Of a stretch of 6,261 bases of DNA, positions 5,425 to 6,261 are shown one piece after another (position 1 is the first letter of the stretch; every line of letters begins with the position of its first letter). Below the pieces are notes generated by a model. The model was not told where the DNA came from. It saw only the letters and a list, made by a program, of their open reading frames with translations, and did no database searches. Made by a program: the position numbers and the translations under genes. The stretch is taken from contig JALSIF010000022.1 of the NCBI GenBank assembly GCA_026981635.1, positions 1 through 6,261 of the forward strand, written 5' to 3'. This DNA is from JALSIF01 sp026981635 [NCBI: bacterium]. Its GTDB lineage: Bacteria; 4484-113; JALSIF01.

Positions 5425-5790
5425 ATGGGTGGAGGAGTAACCCTTGAGCTTCCCCAGCGCTCCCTCTTCACTGAGGACTGGCAGGAGCTTAAACGGGTAT
5501 CTCTGGGAGAGAAGGAGCTGAGGGAGGAGCTTGAGGGCCTCGCCCAGAGCCAGGGCAACCCCTTCCTCCTCTACCAGGCGGAACTTGAACCCGGCCTTGA
5601 CCTTCCCACCCACGCCCACGCCGAGTCCCGCGCCCTGGCCGTAACCAAGGGTGGCATGAAGGTCTATGCCGGCGGACACCTCTACGAGCTCTCCCCGGGT
5701 GATGTGCTCATCGTTCCCTCCCTTACCCCCCACCGCATAGAGGCCGACCCCGAGCAGGGGGTAGCCTACACGGTGATCACCCGCCGCTAG
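5425..5790 (+). CDS. Small single-domain cupin protein
   Basis: A 121-residue protein with one cupin barrel (Cupin_2 type, PF07883). Motif 1 is at about 57-76 (GLDLPTHAHAESRALAVTKG), with H63 and H65 as likely metal ligands. Motif 2 is at about 92-107 (GDVLIVPSLTPHRIEA), with H103 as the third histidine. The glutamate that usually follows HxH by three or four residues is not in place: R69 and A70 occupy those positions, and the nearest acid is E67, two residues after H65. A metal may still bind through the three histidines, or the site may be altered. The N-terminal 45 residues form a charged, helical lead-in. No signal peptide is present. The ATG has no SD; a GGAGG just after it has no in-frame start downstream, which supports this ATG and a leaderless mRNA. 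The substrate cannot be told from sequence. Confidence 0.87.
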   Translation: MGGGVTLELPQRSLFTEDWQELKRVSLGEKELREELEGLAQSQGNPFLLYQAELEPGLDLPTHAHAESRALAVTKGGMKVYAGGHLYELSPGDVLIVPSLTPHRIEADPEQGVAYTVITRR

Positions 5791-5795
5791 GGACC

Positions 5796-5814
5796 GGGAA
5801 GAGCCCCCTCTCCC
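5796..5814 (+). terminator. Weak imperfect hairpin after the cupin gene
   Basis: GGG-A-AGAG (5796-5803) can pair with CTCTCCC (5808-5814) around a CCCC loop, with one bulged A. It begins five bases after the cupin stop. No T tract follows, so termination here is doubtful. Confidence 0.3.
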
Positions 5815-5881
5815 TGCCCAGCAGAACAAGTTTCCCCCCGGGGCGTCTATCTAGCTAGCTTTGCGCGGCCACACTCGGCCA

Positions 5882-5887
5882 AGGAGG
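5882..5887 (+). promoter_or_regulatory. Ribosome binding site of the secreted-protein gene
   Basis: AAGGAGG (5881-5887) lies seven bases before the ATG at 5895, ideal spacing. It fixes this start even though the gene runs off the window. A small stem (GGCC at 5867-5870 with GGCC at 5877-5880) directly precedes it. Confidence 0.8.
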
Positions 5888-5894
5888 AACGATC

Positions 5895-6261
5895 ATGAAG
5901 CGAAGGGTGTTGGGTGGGCTTGCCCTGTTGGTGATGGTGCTGGTGGTCGCTCTTCCCATGGGCGCCCGGGCCCAGTTTGGCGACCTCTTGGAGACCCTGC
6001 TCAAGGTCGGCGGGGTGGGCCTGATTGTGGACACCTACGGGGAGAAGATTGACCACCTGCTCAACGAGGTGCTGGACAATAGGGGAATCCCCCGCGAAGA
6101 GGCCACCAAGGTGGTCCCCATCCTCTCCCTGGGGCGGGGCGGTTACATCGGCCTGGCCCAGGTGGGCGGCCCCAAGGAGAAGGTGGAGCAGGTTGAGGCG
6201 GTGGTCCAGCTTGAAGCGGAGCTCATCGGCAACAAGCTCCGCGCCAAGGTGCTGGTGCCGG
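5895..6261 (+). CDS. Secreted protein of unrecognised family (3' partial)
   Basis: The frame is open from the ATG to the right edge, 122 complete codons. The first 26 residues are a textbook Sec signal peptide: MKRR, then a hydrophobic core (VLGGLALLVMVLVVAL), then a PMGARA end that suits signal peptidase I with cleavage before Q27. There is no lipobox cysteine. The mature part seen so far (about 96 residues) starts with an amphipathic stretch (QFGDLLETLLKVGGVGLIVD), then a mixed charged segment (about 44-62). A glycine-containing segment (VVPILSLGRGGYIGLAQVGG, about 68-87) and a charged KEKVEQVEAVVQLEAELIG segment (89-107) follow. I do not recognise the family from this. The balance of short helices and strands suggests a small globular exported domain. 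The strong SD and the 104-base gap from the cupin stop suggest its own transcript, but I could not identify a promoter. Confidence 0.8.
   Translation, partial: MKRRVLGGLALLVMVLVVALPMGARAQFGDLLETLLKVGGVGLIVDTYGEKIDHLLNEVLDNRGIPREEATKVVPILSLGRGGYIGLAQVGGPKEKVEQVEAVVQLEAELIGNKLRAKVLVP

Noticed and set aside
5845-5860. CTATCTAGCTAGCT as a promoter or operator for the secreted-protein gene
   Set aside because: AGCTAGCT is a short self-palindrome, but there is no acceptable -10/-35 pair around it.
1-6261. CRISPR array, tRNA, rRNA, insertion sequence or attachment site
   Set aside because: No regularly spaced direct repeats, no tRNA-like cloverleaf in the gaps, and no transposase, integrase or terminal repeats were seen. 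The only repeats are coding domain repeats.

Overview
This is a GC-rich bacterial window with seven protein genes and no sign of RNA genes, mobile elements, phage or CRISPR. Base and codon use look even across the genes. Several of the families (DUF169, DoxX, Bax inhibitor-1, small cupin) are widespread in bacteria. DUF169 is most often met in anaerobes and archaea, so a GC-rich anaerobic or thermophilic bacterium is a reasonable guess, but the sequence does not fix a phylum. Strong Shine-Dalgarno (SD) sites and an E. coli-like -35/-10 promoter rule out a typical archaeon.

Layout. (1) 1-1864, plus strand: the 3' part of a large acidic, probably extracellular protein. It has an aromatic-rich N-terminal region and five tandem carboxypeptidase-regulatory-like beta-sandwich domains; its true start lies left of the window. 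(2) 1917-1943: a perfect 10-bp GC hairpin that ends this gene and the convergent gene on the minus strand, whose stop codon lies inside the hairpin. (3) 1924-3980, minus strand: a TPR-like helical repeat protein preceded by a DUF169 protein. An AT-rich gap with a strong hairpin separates them, so they are probably not one simple operon. (4) 3981-4077: the divergent intergenic region. (5) 4078-5790, plus strand: a Bax inhibitor-1 family membrane protein, a DoxX family membrane protein with its own promoter and a possible operator, a strong terminator, then a small cupin that may be translated from a leaderless mRNA. (6) 5895 to the right edge: the N-terminal part of a secreted protein of a family I do not recognise.

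How the genes fit together. The five plus-strand genes (counting the surface protein) do not make an obvious pathway. Separate expression signals before DoxX, after DoxX and before the cupin indicate short independent transcripts. Bax inhibitor-1, DoxX and cupin proteins are each often linked to membrane or redox homeostasis, but a shared role here is only inference. No clearly new system is visible. The best leads are the palindrome over the DoxX promoter, the apparently leaderless cupin gene with an altered metal site, the domain-duplication pattern in the surface protein, and the uncharacterised DUF169 and secreted proteins.
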